The notes beneath the pieces were generated by a model. It was given only the letters and a program-made list of their open reading frames with translations. It was not told the DNA's origin and made no database searches. Positions 52,683 through 61,256 of a DNA stretch of 64,000 bases are shown piece after piece (position 1 is the first letter of the stretch; the number at the start of each line of letters is the position of its first letter). The position numbers and the translations under genes were made by a program. Source of the DNA: an uncultured bacterium (GTDB lineage: Bacteria > Cyanobacteriota > Vampirovibrionia > Gastranaerophilales > Gastranaerophilaceae); NCBI GenBank assembly GCA_902475545.1, contig CABRZP010000001.1, positions 124,001-188,000 of the forward strand, written 5' to 3'.

Positions 52683-54032
52683 TTATTTGCCAATGCAAAA
52701 ATGGTCAAAAATATTATTTAATATATCATCAGTTATAACTTCACCTGTTATTTCATCCAATGCAAGCAGTGCAGATTTTAAATCAATATAAATCATATCT
52801 TGCAGTTCTTCAGCTTCTGCGGCTTGAAGAGCTCTTTCAAGACTTTCTTTGCATTTTATTAAACAGCTTTGCTGACGTTTATTTGTAATAAATTCGGTAT
52901 CTTCCAGTGAAAAATTACAAATAATATCTTTCATTTTTTCTTTTAAGTCGTCCAATCCATCTTTTGAATATGTTGAAAGTTTTGCTGTATTTTCAAATAT
53001 TGGTACAAATTTTTCATCTTTAATCAAATCAATTTTATTGGCAACAATAATATGTGTTTTATCTTTTATGATGTTGTAAATCTGTTTATCTTCTTCTGTT
53101 AATCCGGCATTTGCATCATACATAAATAATACCATGTCAGCATCTTGAGCGGATTGTTTGGAGTATTCGATTCCTATTTCTTCGACTTTATCGATGTTTT
53201 CATCTTCTCGAATTCCTGCTGTGTCAATTAGGGTTATAGCGACTCCGAGGTCTAAATTTTCTTTAATAATATCTCTTGTTGTTCCTGCAATATCTGTGAC
53301 AATTGCTCTGTCAATATTGAGCAAAGTATTAAATAATGAGGATTTACCAACATTTGGACGTCCTACTATTGCAACTTTTACCCCTTGTCTTAAGATATCT
53401 GATGTTTTTGCACAATCAAGGATTCTATTGATTTCAGACAGAGAGTGATTAAATTTATCTGTTAAATATGAATATTCCGGTTCTGCAACGTCTTCTGGAA
53501 AATCGATTCCTGCAACGATTCGGGATGCCGTCTCAAAAATTTCACCTTTAATCTCGTTGATTTTTAATGCCAGAACTCCTGATAAGTTTTTGGCGGATTG
53601 GATTGCAAAATTCGAGGTTTTTGCGTGAATTAAATCATCAACAGCTTCAGCCTGAGAAAGGTCAAGTTTTTTATTTAAAAATGCACGTTTTGTGAATTCC
53701 CCGCGTTCAGCCATTCTTGCACCGTTTTTTAATACGATATCTAAAATGTTTCTTACAACATTAACCCCGCCGTGGCATTGAATTTCGATAACATCTTCTC
53801 CCGTATAACTGTTTGGGTTTTTGAACGGAAGAATTAAAACTTCATCAATTTTTGTTTCACCATCTAATATCCAACCGTGGCAAATTTTTCCTGCCGGTAA
53901 GTGTTCTTTGTCAGAAATTTTTTTTGCTATATCAAAGCTTTTATCGCCTGAAATTCTAATAACTCCAACTCCGCCGGTTCCGAGCGGTGTTGAAATTGCA
54001 GCTATTGTTTCAAATTCTTGCATTATATTCAT
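52683..54032 (-). CDS. mnmE: tRNA modification GTPase MnmE
   Basis: 449 residues. It has an N-terminal tetrahydrofolate-binding domain (I-A-A-I-S-T-P-L-G-T-G-G), a helical domain, and an inserted G domain with G-R-P-N-V-G-K-S-S, D-I-A-G-T-T-R-D, D-T-A-G-I-R-E and N-K-I-D. It ends with the hallmark C-terminal C-I-G-K. With MnmG it modifies the wobble uridine of several tRNAs (cmnm5U). It follows the XRE gene on the minus strand. The start is placed at 54032 because TATAAT lies exactly six bases upstream; the ATG at 54023 is the alternative. Confidence 0.95.
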   Translation of the reverse strand: MNIMQEFETIAAISTPLGTGGVGVIRISGDKSFDIAKKISDKEHLPAGKICHGWILDGETKIDEVLILPFKNPNSYTGEDVIEIQCHGGVNVVRNILDIVLKNGARMAERGEFTKRAFLNKKLDLSQAEAVDDLIHAKTSNFAIQSAKNLSGVLALKINEIKGEIFETASRIVAGIDFPEDVAEPEYSYLTDKFNHSLSEINRILDCAKTSDILRQGVKVAIVGRPNVGKSSLFNTLLNIDRAIVTDIAGTTRDIIKENLDLGVAITLIDTAGIREDENIDKVEEIGIEYSKQSAQDADMVLFMYDANAGLTEEDKQIYNIIKDKTHIIVANKIDLIKDEKFVPIFENTAKLSTYSKDGLDDLKEKMKDIICNFSLEDTEFITNKRQQSCLIKCKESLERALQAAEAEELQDMIYIDLKSALLALDEITGEVITDDILNNIFDHFCIGK

Positions 54033-54038
54033 AATGCA

Positions 54039-54044
54039 ATTATA
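54039..54044 (-). promoter_or_regulatory. -10 hexamer TATAAT six bases before the mnmE ATG (leaderless candidate)
   Basis: On the minus strand: TATAAT, TGCATT, ATG (54032). No Shine-Dalgarno; weak -35. Confidence 0.5.
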
Positions 54045-54070
54045 CAATAAATATTTTATTTATAGATTTA

Positions 54071-54475
54071 TTATGAATGAATTTGGAAAGAACATTTTGT
54101 GCAGTGTCCTTTTGGATGAAGCACTAAATTATCTTCTAAATCATACATTCTTTCTATTTTTGTTATAAGAGGAGCTCCGCATTTAGGACATTTTAAGCCG
54201 CCTGCTCCGTTTAGAATGAGTTCTTTAAGACTTTCAATAATTTCGGGGGAGATAATATATCCGGAAATATCTTTTTCCAGTTTTTTTATTTCGGAAGGTT
54301 CGCATTTAAGAACCTTTGCTAAAGCTTGGCGGATTGTTACCGGTAAAAATAACTCTTTACCTGACTCAACTTCTTCTATGATTTCCAACGGTATATTTGC
54401 TGCGATAGCTAAACCTTTTTGTGTAAAACCGTTTTCTTCTCTTTTTTCTTGAATAAATCTTGCTAATGTTTTCAT
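54071..54475 (-). CDS. XRE-type helix-turn-helix regulator with C-terminal zinc ribbon
   Basis: 134 residues. Residues about 5-60 are a Cro/C1 HTH (F-T-Q-K-G-L-A-I-A-A-N-I-P-L-E-I-I-E-E-V-E-S-G-K). A linker follows, then C-P-K-C and C-T-K-C pairs (about 95-130) that look like a zinc ribbon. This architecture could be a DNA-binding regulator with a metal-stabilised effector domain. It lies upstream of mnmE on the same strand, but each has its own -10 element. Target unknown. Confidence 0.75.
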   Translation of the reverse strand: MKTLARFIQEKREENGFTQKGLAIAANIPLEIIEEVESGKELFLPVTIRQALAKVLKCEPSEIKKLEKDISGYIISPEIIESLKELILNGAGGLKCPKCGAPLITKIERMYDLEDNLVLHPKGHCTKCSFQIHS

Positions 54476-54481
54476 ATCGAA

Positions 54482-54487
54482 ATAATA
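54482..54487 (-). promoter_or_regulatory. Extended -10 TG-G-TATTAT six bases before the XRE ATG (leaderless candidate)
   Basis: On the minus strand: TGG-TATTAT, TTCGAT, ATG (54475). The TG extension strengthens the promoter call. Confidence 0.55.
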
Positions 54488-54671
54488 CCATAAATAAGTT
54501 TATTTTATATTTATTAAGAAATGTAACAAGAAGGGGTGTCCTTAAAAGCCTTGCTGTGATTGGATTTTAATATTTTGTATATAAAATATCAATATAAATA
54601 GGCAATTTTTGTATATGAAATTTGTTTATATAAATACACAGGGAAATTAAGTTAAAGAAACGGGGAAAATT

Positions 54672-55886
54672 ATGGTTGCTACAAATCTATCAACAGTAAA
54701 TGGAATGTTCTGGAATTGTCTACCTACTATGTATACTAATTTCGGTAATGATACCCAAATTACAAATATTGATGCGTACAATCCTTATAACTTGACTGCA
54801 TCATTCAGTCCATCAACTGGTTACCAACCATCAACTATTCCTTCTGCTTCTATCTTCAATTGTTATGCAACTGCACCTGGAGTATCAGGTGGCGGATGTT
54901 CTTCTCAAGCTATCCAACAAGCAGCTGTTGCTAATGCTCAAGCTTTATCAACTCCAGCATTAAATAATATCGGTAACGAAAGCAGAATGTCTACATTAAA
55001 TATGATTGCTCAAGCAAAAAGCTTATTAGATAACAAAAGAAATCAACCGGGTGTATCTGAAGAAGATAAACAAAAAATCCAAGAATACATCGATAAATTG
55101 ATTGAACAAGAAAAGAAATTACAAGAGCTAGCTAAAGATAAAACTCTAGATCCTGCAACAGGATGCTACAAAATGGGTGAAATCGAAGTAGCTACAAGAC
55201 AATTAAAAAATGAAGCAGTAGATTTTGCTAATTCAGTTGCAGTTGCTTCAACAGGAACTACAGGAACTACAGGAACAACTGGTTCTACAGATACTACAGA
55301 TACGACTGCAGCAAGTGATTCTACACAAGCTTCAGATGAAACAGCTCAAGGTTCTGTTGATAATTTTGATACAGCAACTAGAAATGCTACAGATCAAATC
55401 TACGATGCAATGGAAGGTCTTGGAACTAATGATAAAAAAATGAGAGAAGTTCTAGACTTAGTAGATAAAGATAACGTAATGGATTTAGTACTTTGCTGGA
55501 ACAAATATCATTCAGCTCAACACGGTGAATCTTTAATGAAAGCATTTATGTGGGATGCTAGTTCAGGTTTCTGCTGTGCCGGTGGCGATAAAGTTAAATA
55601 CGGAAAATTGATGGCACGTGCATTACGCGATAAAGCTGAAGAATTAGGTGTATATGACGAATGTGCAGCAGATTTCGCAGCTATCGATAAAGAAATGAGT
55701 TCTACTTTCTATGTAAGTAATGATGTTTACAAAAACTATGATAACATTGTAAAAGTTATCGGTGATAAAATGGGCAGCAAATACAGCTCACCATACGCTA
55801 AAGGCGGTGCATCAGTTCAAGCTCAAGGCGAACAAGAAAAACCTAAAAAAGAGTTCAAATGGTATAACCCATTAACTTGGTTCTAA
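54672..55886 (+). CDS. Probably abundant protein with annexin-like repeat and Thr/Gly spacer
   Basis: 404 residues, GGGG ribosome site. Codons look more optimised (more AAC, TAC, GGT) than in neighbours, which suggests high expression. Layout: Asn/Ser/Thr-rich N-terminus; coiled coil (about 105-155); a Thr-Gly spacer (about 193-220) built from 9-base DNA repeats; then A-T-D-Q-I-Y-D-A-M-E-G-L-G-T-N-D-K-K (about 239-256) followed by a helical stretch. The A-M-x-G-L-G-T block is the calcium-loop motif of annexin repeats. It ends W-Y-N-P-L-T-W-F. A perfect terminator follows. No signal peptide. Function unknown. Confidence 0.7.
   Translation: MVATNLSTVNGMFWNCLPTMYTNFGNDTQITNIDAYNPYNLTASFSPSTGYQPSTIPSASIFNCYATAPGVSGGGCSSQAIQQAAVANAQALSTPALNNIGNESRMSTLNMIAQAKSLLDNKRNQPGVSEEDKQKIQEYIDKLIEQEKKLQELAKDKTLDPATGCYKMGEIEVATRQLKNEAVDFANSVAVASTGTTGTTGTTGSTDTTDTTAASDSTQASDETAQGSVDNFDTATRNATDQIYDAMEGLGTNDKKMREVLDLVDKDNVMDLVLCWNKYHSAQHGESLMKAFMWDASSGFCCAGGDKVKYGKLMARALRDKAEELGVYDECAADFAAIDKEMSSTFYVSNDVYKNYDNIVKVIGDKMGSKYSSPYAKGGASVQAQGEQEKPKKEFKWYNPLTWF
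55251..55277 (+). repeat. Three 9-base tandem repeats encoding Thr-Gly-Thr
   Basis: ACAGGAACT twice, then ACAGGAACA, in frame. A site where length could vary between strains without breaking the frame. Confidence 0.7.
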
Positions 55887-55989
55887 ATTGAATAAATAAA
55901 TTAAATAATTATCAGATATATTCCTGATTCCTCAATAAGAGAAATGTGAATAATATCCAAAGGTTAGTAAAGTAGTGTAGAAATATTTT

Positions 55990-56020
55990 GTCCTGCAAAA
56001 TTTTGCAGGACTTTTCTTTT
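55990..56020 (+). terminator. Strong intrinsic terminator of the annexin-like gene
   Basis: Perfect complementary arms (55990-56000 GTCCTGCAAAA and 56001-56011), then TTTTCTTTT. About 100 bases after the stop codon, so the mRNA has a long 3' tail. Confidence 0.9.
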
Positions 56021-56165
56021 GTAAATTTTTACGTCTTTTGCTTTAAATGCCTGTGGTAAAATATCCTGTCCGGCGAGGGCTTGATTTTTTTTTTTGACCA
56101 TATTATTATCCTTATGTAGAGTGCTTACGCCAATAATCACTCAACAAAGAAAAGGATAAACTAAT
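56021..56165 (+). other. rpsO leader region
   Basis: Holds TGTGG-TAAAAT (an extended -10, about 56052-56062), a GC-rich patch followed by a T11 run (about 56085-56095), and AAAGGA before the ATG. The T run after the GC-rich patch could be an attenuator. No gene seen. Confidence 0.35.
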
Positions 56166-56435
56166 ATGTCAATTAACTTGAAAAACAAACAAGAAATTGT
56201 TAAAGCATTCGGAAAGAACGAAAAAGACACTGGTTCTGCAGCAGTTCAAATTGCTATGTTGACTCAAAAAATCAGTGAATTAACAGAACACCTTAAATCA
56301 AACAAAAAAGATTTCGCTACAAAAAGAGGTCTTTTAATGATGGTAGGTAAAAGAAAGAGATTACTTTCTTATGTTAAAGCTCAAAATCTTGACGAATACA
56401 GAGAATTAATCAAAAAGTTAAAAATTAGAGGTTAA
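56166..56435 (+). CDS. rpsO: 30S ribosomal protein S15
   Basis: 89 residues, exact family length. D-T-G-S-A-A-V-Q-I-A-M-L-T-Q-K-I and L-T-E-H-L-K-S-N-K-K-D-F-A-T-K-R-G-L are the S15 core that binds the 16S rRNA three-way junction. AAAGGA ribosome site. It is single and closed by a strong terminator, and is not followed by pnp, which is its neighbour in many bacteria. Confidence 0.97.
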   Translation: MSINLKNKQEIVKAFGKNEKDTGSAAVQIAMLTQKISELTEHLKSNKKDFATKRGLLMMVGKRKRLLSYVKAQNLDEYRELIKKLKIRG

Positions 56436-56446
56436 TCTTAAAGAAA

Positions 56447-56484
56447 TAAAAACGGCTGACTTTTTTAAGAAAGTCAGCCGTTTT
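56447..56484 (+). terminator. Intrinsic terminator of rpsO
   Basis: Arms 56447-56462 and 56469-56484 (core ACGGCTGACTTT / AAAGTCAGCCGT), ending in T7. Confidence 0.92.
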
Positions 56485-56503
56485 TTTAAGGAATAGGAGT
56501 TTT

Positions 56504-57700
56504 ATGAAAACATTAAAATCTATGCGTTTGCATATCGGTTTGTTTGGGAAAACCAATGTTGGCAAGTCTTCAATATTAAATAGAATTACAAATCAAGATG
56601 TTTCTATTGTTTCGGATATTGCAGGAACAACAACAGATGTTGTCGAAAAATCAATGGAATTGTTGCCGGTCGGACCTGTGAATTTTTTAGATACTGCAGG
56701 AATTGATGATGTTACGGCACTTTCTGCAGAACGAATAGAAAAGACAATGAAAGTGTTAAATCGAACTGATATTGCGGTTGTTATTTGTGACTATAATGGT
56801 ATTGATGATTATGAAAAATCTTTAATACAAAAGCTCAATGAGTTAGATATTCCATTTATTATTTTGGTAAATAAAACAGATATTAAGGAAGTAAAAGAGG
56901 AAGTTTTTTCAGAATTGAAAAAATTGTCTGAGCATATAATTATAACTTCTACTGTTTCTGATAGTCAGTTAGTTTATAAATTCAAGGAGACTTTAGTAAA
57001 ACTTTTACCTGACAGTTTTGTGAATTCTCCAAAAATTGTAGGAGACTTAGTTCCGGAAAAAAGTACTGTAATTTTGGTAATTCCTATAGATAAAGAAGCT
57101 CCAAAAGGTAGAATTATTCTGCCTCAAGTGCAAACAATAAGAGACTTGCTTGATAGTAATTGTGTAACGATTTCGGTTAAAGAATCTGAATTACAAGAGG
57201 CTATAGATAATTTGAAAGTTCCTCCATCTTTGGTAATCACAGATTCTCAGGCCTTTAAAAAAGTTTCAGAAATTGTGCCTGAAAATATTCCTTTGACTTC
57301 ATTTTCAATTTTATTTGCAAGATTAAAAGGTGATTTAAGAGCTTTTATTGATGGTGCAAAGGCTATTGATACTCTTCAAGATGGTGATAAGGTGCTGATT
57401 CTGGAAAGTTGTACGCATCATGCGATTGAAGATGATATTGGCAGAGTAAAAATTCCGAATTTATTAAGAAAAAAAACAGGAAAGAATTTGATTATAGAAA
57501 ATATTTCAGGTCATGATTTTCCTGATATTTCTGAATATAAATTAGTGATACATTGTGGTGCTTGTATGACAAACCGTAGGGAAGTTTTATCGAGAATTTT
57601 AATTGCCAATCAAAAAAATGTTCCGATAACAAACTATGGAATTGCAATTTCTTATTGTCTTGGAATATTATCACGTGCAATAAAAATTTTTGAAGTATAA
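56504..57700 (+). CDS. hydF: [FeFe]-hydrogenase maturation GTPase HydF
   Basis: 398 residues. P-loop G-K-T-N-V-G-K-S (15-22), G-T-T-T-D and D-T-A-G-I-D, N-K-T-D, then the HydF-specific cluster ligands C303-T-H305 and H350-C351-G-A-C354. HydF is the scaffold that delivers the two-iron subcluster to HydA, so the cell should make an [FeFe] hydrogenase and evolve or consume hydrogen. HydE, HydG and HydA are not in the window. GGAG precedes the ATG directly after the rpsO terminator. Confidence 0.95.
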   Translation: MKTLKSMRLHIGLFGKTNVGKSSILNRITNQDVSIVSDIAGTTTDVVEKSMELLPVGPVNFLDTAGIDDVTALSAERIEKTMKVLNRTDIAVVICDYNGIDDYEKSLIQKLNELDIPFIILVNKTDIKEVKEEVFSELKKLSEHIIITSTVSDSQLVYKFKETLVKLLPDSFVNSPKIVGDLVPEKSTVILVIPIDKEAPKGRIILPQVQTIRDLLDSNCVTISVKESELQEAIDNLKVPPSLVITDSQAFKKVSEIVPENIPLTSFSILFARLKGDLRAFIDGAKAIDTLQDGDKVLILESCTHHAIEDDIGRVKIPNLLRKKTGKNLIIENISGHDFPDISEYKLVIHCGACMTNRREVLSRILIANQKNVPITNYGIAISYCLGILSRAIKIFEV

Positions 57701-57701
57701 T
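57696..57701 (+). promoter_or_regulatory. -10 hexamer TATAAT six bases before the GT9 ATG (leaderless candidate)
   Basis: TATAAT overlapping the last hydF codons, six bases (ACTGAT), ATG at 57708. No Shine-Dalgarno for this start; the -35 is weak. Confidence 0.5.
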
Positions 57702-57707
57702 ACTGAT

Positions 57708-58703
57708 ATGAATGGAAGTAAGAAGATATTAGCTATAAATTTTGGAGGAATCGGTGATGAAATATTTTTCTTGCCGACACTTATTTCGTTGAAGAAAGAG
57801 TTCTCGAATTCTTCTATTACGCTTGCACTTGAGCCAAGAAGCAAAAGCGTAAAAGATTTAACAGATGTAATTGATAATTTACTTTTAATTGATCCTAAAG
57901 GTAAAAGTAAATACTTTGAAATGTTTAAATTGTTACTTGAGGCTCGTAAGGGAAACTTTGATATAGTTGTATCTTCAGGTGGTAATAAATTAATTAGTAT
58001 TTTGTTGTTTTTAACTGGTATAAAAGTTCGCTGCGGATATGATACAGGGAAATTAAGTAAGATGCTGTTGACACATGCAATACCTTTAAATAAAAATCAA
58101 TATGCCTGTAAAATGTATCATGATTTAATTCGAAATATTACTGACATTAATACTGAGCTTCCTGAAGTAATTATTGACAGAAAAGATAAAATATCAAATT
58201 CTGTCCTTATTCATCCCGGAGTTAGTAAATTAAGTGTTCAAAAGGGATGCATTAAAACAATAAGGCCTCAGGTTTGGGCAAAGACAATTGATTTGCTGGT
58301 TGCTGAAGGTAAAAAAGTTATGCTTGTCGGCGGGCCTGATGATAAAGAATGCATAGAAACGATTTTAGAAAATGTTAGAACGAAAAATTTCGAAAATTTG
58401 TATGGTACTACTAAAAATCTAAAAGATTTAGGTGAGCTTATTTCGTCTGCTGATAAATTTTTATGCTCTGATTCTGCACCTTTGCATGTTGCTGTGGCTT
58501 TAGGTACAAAAACCTATGTCATATTTGGGCCGACTGATGATAATGCTCTTATTCCGAAAAATGAAAATGTTGTTGCTATAAAAGCCAATGACAAATGTGG
58601 ATTAAAACCTTGTTTATGGGCAAGACGTCAAACAACTTGCGAAAAGCTTGATTGTTTAAAAATTACGGCTTCACAAATTGTAGAAACAATCTGCAATAAA
58701 TAA
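57708..58703 (+). CDS. Glycosyltransferase family 9 (heptosyltransferase-like)
   Basis: 331 residues from ATG 57708. N-terminal Rossmann half with I-N-F-G-G-I-G-D-E-I-F-F-L-P-T-L, and a second half with H-P-G-V-S, V-M-L-V-G-G-P-D-D-K-E, and the nucleotide-sugar motif C-S-D-S-A-P-L-H-V-A-V-A-L-G-T-K-T-Y-V. These are GT9 (ADP-heptose:LPS) hallmarks. It would add a heptose or related sugar to lipopolysaccharide on the cytoplasmic face. The end is Cys-rich (C-G-L-K-P-C, C-E-K-L-D-C), as is common in this family. Confidence 0.88.
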   Translation: MNGSKKILAINFGGIGDEIFFLPTLISLKKEFSNSSITLALEPRSKSVKDLTDVIDNLLLIDPKGKSKYFEMFKLLLEARKGNFDIVVSSGGNKLISILLFLTGIKVRCGYDTGKLSKMLLTHAIPLNKNQYACKMYHDLIRNITDINTELPEVIIDRKDKISNSVLIHPGVSKLSVQKGCIKTIRPQVWAKTIDLLVAEGKKVMLVGGPDDKECIETILENVRTKNFENLYGTTKNLKDLGELISSADKFLCSDSAPLHVAVALGTKTYVIFGPTDDNALIPKNENVVAIKANDKCGLKPCLWARRQTTCEKLDCLKITASQIVETICNK

Positions 58704-58835
58704 TTGCTATAATTATTTTATTGCTATTTACTCCAAATTTTAAAAAATGTAAACAATTTATTAACTTGTGCAATTTTATACTTTCAAAATACTTTATATA
58801 AATGTAAGTAGTAGTGTGAAAGGTTATAGTAATTC

Positions 58836-59492
58836 ATGGGTTTCAGTGATGTTGCTACAGTTGGATTTGCAATAAGAAACATCGACAAGGTGAATTCAGG
58901 TGATTTGGGTAGAATCCCTGTTGCTGCCGGTCAAACCTATAATGCTTTGAAAGCAGGAGCTGAACTTAACAGTTTGTTCGCAAAAGGTTCACAAGGTGCA
59001 GTGATGGCTGCAAGTGACAGTTCAGTTTTAAAAACTGTTTCTAATGGTGTAAATAAACTTGCAAATGGTGTTAAAACAGTTGCTAATGATGAACCTGTAT
59101 TGAAAGCTATTACTAAAGGTGTTAAGTTTGCCAGTGAAAATGTTAATACTTTAATTTGTGCATCAAGTGCTTTGAAAGTTTTAATTTCAGAAAAAGAAGA
59201 AAGAAAAAATGTTTTAATATCAGAAGCCGGTTGTATTGCAGGTATGTTTCTGGGTGAAGGTTGGATGAAGAAAAACCTTAACAAATATCTGGATAAATTA
59301 CCTATTGATAAAAAGTTTGTACCATTGATAAGAGGTGCCTTGTTTATTGCAGGTTCAATCGGTGCTTCAACTTTGGGTCAAAAAGCCGGTAAGAAAGTTG
59401 CTCAATATTGGGATAAACCGCTAAAAAAAGAAGATGCAAATGTGAATAATACTAACGAAAAACAGCCGGTACATGTAGATTATAAAGCTTAA
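58836..59492 (+). CDS. Membrane-associated protein of unknown function
   Basis: 218 residues beginning M-G-F-S-D-V-A-T. An Ala/Val-rich helical first half, two hydrophobic stretches (about 123-145 and 164-185), and a polar C-terminal tail. The helix-rich layout with G-Q-K-A-G-K-K-V-A-Q-Y-W recalls the membrane-protein pair at 19091-20336, but the match is too weak to claim homology. AAAGG lies upstream of the ATG. It is monocistronic. No domain recognised. Confidence 0.6.
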   Translation: MGFSDVATVGFAIRNIDKVNSGDLGRIPVAAGQTYNALKAGAELNSLFAKGSQGAVMAASDSSVLKTVSNGVNKLANGVKTVANDEPVLKAITKGVKFASENVNTLICASSALKVLISEKEERKNVLISEAGCIAGMFLGEGWMKKNLNKYLDKLPIDKKFVPLIRGALFIAGSIGASTLGQKAGKKVAQYWDKPLKKEDANVNNTNEKQPVHVDYKA

Positions 59493-59501
59493 TCTTGTTT
59501 C

Positions 59502-59530
59502 TTGCATATCAATGCTTGTTTTGTTATAAT
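59502..59530 (+). promoter_or_regulatory. Sigma-70 promoter of dapF
   Basis: TTGCAT (59502-59507), 17-base spacer including a TG extension, TATAAT (59525-59530). GAGGTGG ribosome site follows. Confidence 0.75.
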
Positions 59531-59550
59531 TTAGCCCGAGGTGGATTATT

Positions 59551-60387
59551 ATGACAAATATTAAAATAACAAAAATGCAAGGCTGTGGAAATGATTTTGT
59601 AATTCTGGATTATTCCGAATATGAAAAAACAAATCTTTCAATGTCTGATTTAGCTGTAAAAATTTGTGACAGACATTTTGGTGTCGGTGCGGATGGTATG
59701 ATTATTCCTAATGTTTTTGAAAATTCAGAGACTGATATCGGTTGGTATTTTTACAATAACGACGGTTCAACTGCTCAAATGTGCGGGAATGGTATGCGAT
59801 GCTTTGCAAAGTATGTTTATGATCATAAATTTGTTGACAAGAAGGAGTTTAGTGTTAAAACTCTTGCAGGGATTATTAAACCTCAAATTCTGGAAGATGG
59901 AACTGTTCGGGTTAATATGGGTACTCCTATTTTAGAAGACGAAAAAATTCCGTTTAGAGGCGAAAGACGTGTTCAGATAAAAGATAAAACCTTTGAGATA
60001 ACACCTGTTTCAATGGGTAATCCTCATTGTATTATTTTTACGGAAGAAGACCCAATGTTTTTGGCTGAAAATTATGGGCCGGATATGGAAAAACATCCTA
60101 ATTTTCCGGAAAAGACTAATACAGAATTCGTAAAAATTATTTCTCAAAATGAAATTGATATGAGAGTTTATGAACGAGGCTGCGGCATTACTCTGGCTTG
60201 TGGAACAGGAGCTTGTGCCAGTGTAGTTGCTTGTATTTTAAATAACTTAACACAACAAAATGTCAAAGTTAATCTTCTTGGCGGGGCTGTAAGCATTGAG
60301 TGGAGCGGTACTAAAGAAAATCCTAATAAAGATATTTTTCTTATTGGTCCTGCAGAATACAGTTTTACCGCAGACTACATGTTGTAA
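59551..60387 (+). CDS. dapF: Diaminopimelate epimerase
   Basis: 278 residues. The two catalytic cysteines are seen in M-C-G-N-G (Cys78) and A-C-G-T-G-A (Cys217), with the start M-Q-G-C-G-N-D-F-V and the P-H-C segment. It converts LL- to meso-diaminopimelate, the precursor of lysine and of the peptidoglycan cross-link. Together with MurQ it supports meso-DAP peptidoglycan. It has its own promoter and lies upstream of the rpsF cluster. Confidence 0.96.
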   Translation: MTNIKITKMQGCGNDFVILDYSEYEKTNLSMSDLAVKICDRHFGVGADGMIIPNVFENSETDIGWYFYNNDGSTAQMCGNGMRCFAKYVYDHKFVDKKEFSVKTLAGIIKPQILEDGTVRVNMGTPILEDEKIPFRGERRVQIKDKTFEITPVSMGNPHCIIFTEEDPMFLAENYGPDMEKHPNFPEKTNTEFVKIISQNEIDMRVYERGCGITLACGTGACASVVACILNNLTQQNVKVNLLGGAVSIEWSGTKENPNKDIFLIGPAEYSFTADYML

Positions 60388-60453
60388 TAATTTCTTTTTT
60401 TATGATAAGATTTTATTATTACAGTCATAAATAGCAAAAGGAGACAAATTAAA

Positions 60454-60753
60454 ATGAAAAAATATGAATTAATGACTATATTCAAACCAAATTTAGATGC
60501 TGAAGAAGTTGATAAATTAATCGAAAAAATTTCTTCAGTTATTGTTGACTTCGGTGGTTCTGTTGAATCTACAGATAAAGTTGGTAGAAAAAAATTAGCT
60601 TATGAAATTCAAAATTTCAGAGATGGTTATTTCTCAACAAGTATTCTTTCTTTACCTGCTGATAAAATTGCTGAATTCAAAAGACAATTAAGATTAAATG
60701 ATAATATTTTAAGAACAATGTTTATGGAAGTTTCTGAAAAAGCTTCAGTTTAG
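60454..60753 (+). CDS. rpsF: 30S ribosomal protein S6
   Basis: 99 residues, standard length. Y-E-L-M-T-I-F-K-P-N at the start and K-L-A-Y-E-I-Q-N-F-R-D-G-Y are S6 signatures. AAAGGAG precedes the ATG. First gene of the conserved rpsF-ssb-rpsR cluster; S6 pairs with S18 on the small subunit. Confidence 0.96.
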   Translation: MKKYELMTIFKPNLDAEEVDKLIEKISSVIVDFGGSVESTDKVGRKKLAYEIQNFRDGYFSTSILSLPADKIAEFKRQLRLNDNILRTMFMEVSEKASV

Positions 60754-60781
60754 TTTTTAGTTAATCTTAAGGAAAATAATA

Positions 60782-61192
60782 ATGACATTAGCAAAAGCAG
60801 TAGTTACAGGTATAGTTTACAAAGAACCGAAAACAGGATTCACAGCGAATAATGTTGCGGTGTCATCTTTTGTAATGAATATCGGTACTCAGGATGAAAT
60901 TCTGATAAGAGTTATATCAAAAAGACAATCTCTTGAAGATGTTGTATCTAATCTTTCAAAAAATCAAAAAGTACTTGTAGAAGGTAGATTACAGTGTGGT
61001 GTTAGCAAAATGGATGACGGTACAGAGAAAAAAGTATATGAAATAGAGGCTGCTACTATTGAATTGATGGGTGCATCTTCATCTGTATCAGGAGTATCCG
61101 AAGATGGTGACATCTTAACTTTTGGAGAAATGGAAGCTCCTGCGGCTGCTGAAGCAGATGTGTTAATGGACGATGAAGAAGTTCCATTCTAA
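60782..61192 (+). CDS. ssb: Single-stranded DNA-binding protein
   Basis: 136 residues: an OB-fold (G-I-V-Y-K-E-P-K-T-G-F-T, then V-L-V-E-G-R-L-Q-C), a short linker, and the acidic tail D-D-E-E-V-P-F that recruits replication and repair partners. It sits between rpsF and rpsR as in most bacteria. The N-terminal strand lacks the usual N-x-x-x-L-I-G-R-L-(T/G)-(K/R)-D-P, so it is a divergent SSB, possibly specialised. Confidence 0.88.
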   Translation: MTLAKAVVTGIVYKEPKTGFTANNVAVSSFVMNIGTQDEILIRVISKRQSLEDVVSNLSKNQKVLVEGRLQCGVSKMDDGTEKKVYEIEAATIELMGASSSVSGVSEDGDILTFGEMEAPAAAEADVLMDDEEVPF

Positions 61193-61256
61193 GAATAAAT
61201 ATTACAAGTAATATAAATTAGTAGAAATATAAGGCTAGAAAGGCAAATTAAGAAAA

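Noticed and set aside
56085..56095. T11 tract as a phase-variable repeat
   Set aside because: It is non-coding and lies in the rpsO leader; long T runs are expected in this AT-rich genome.
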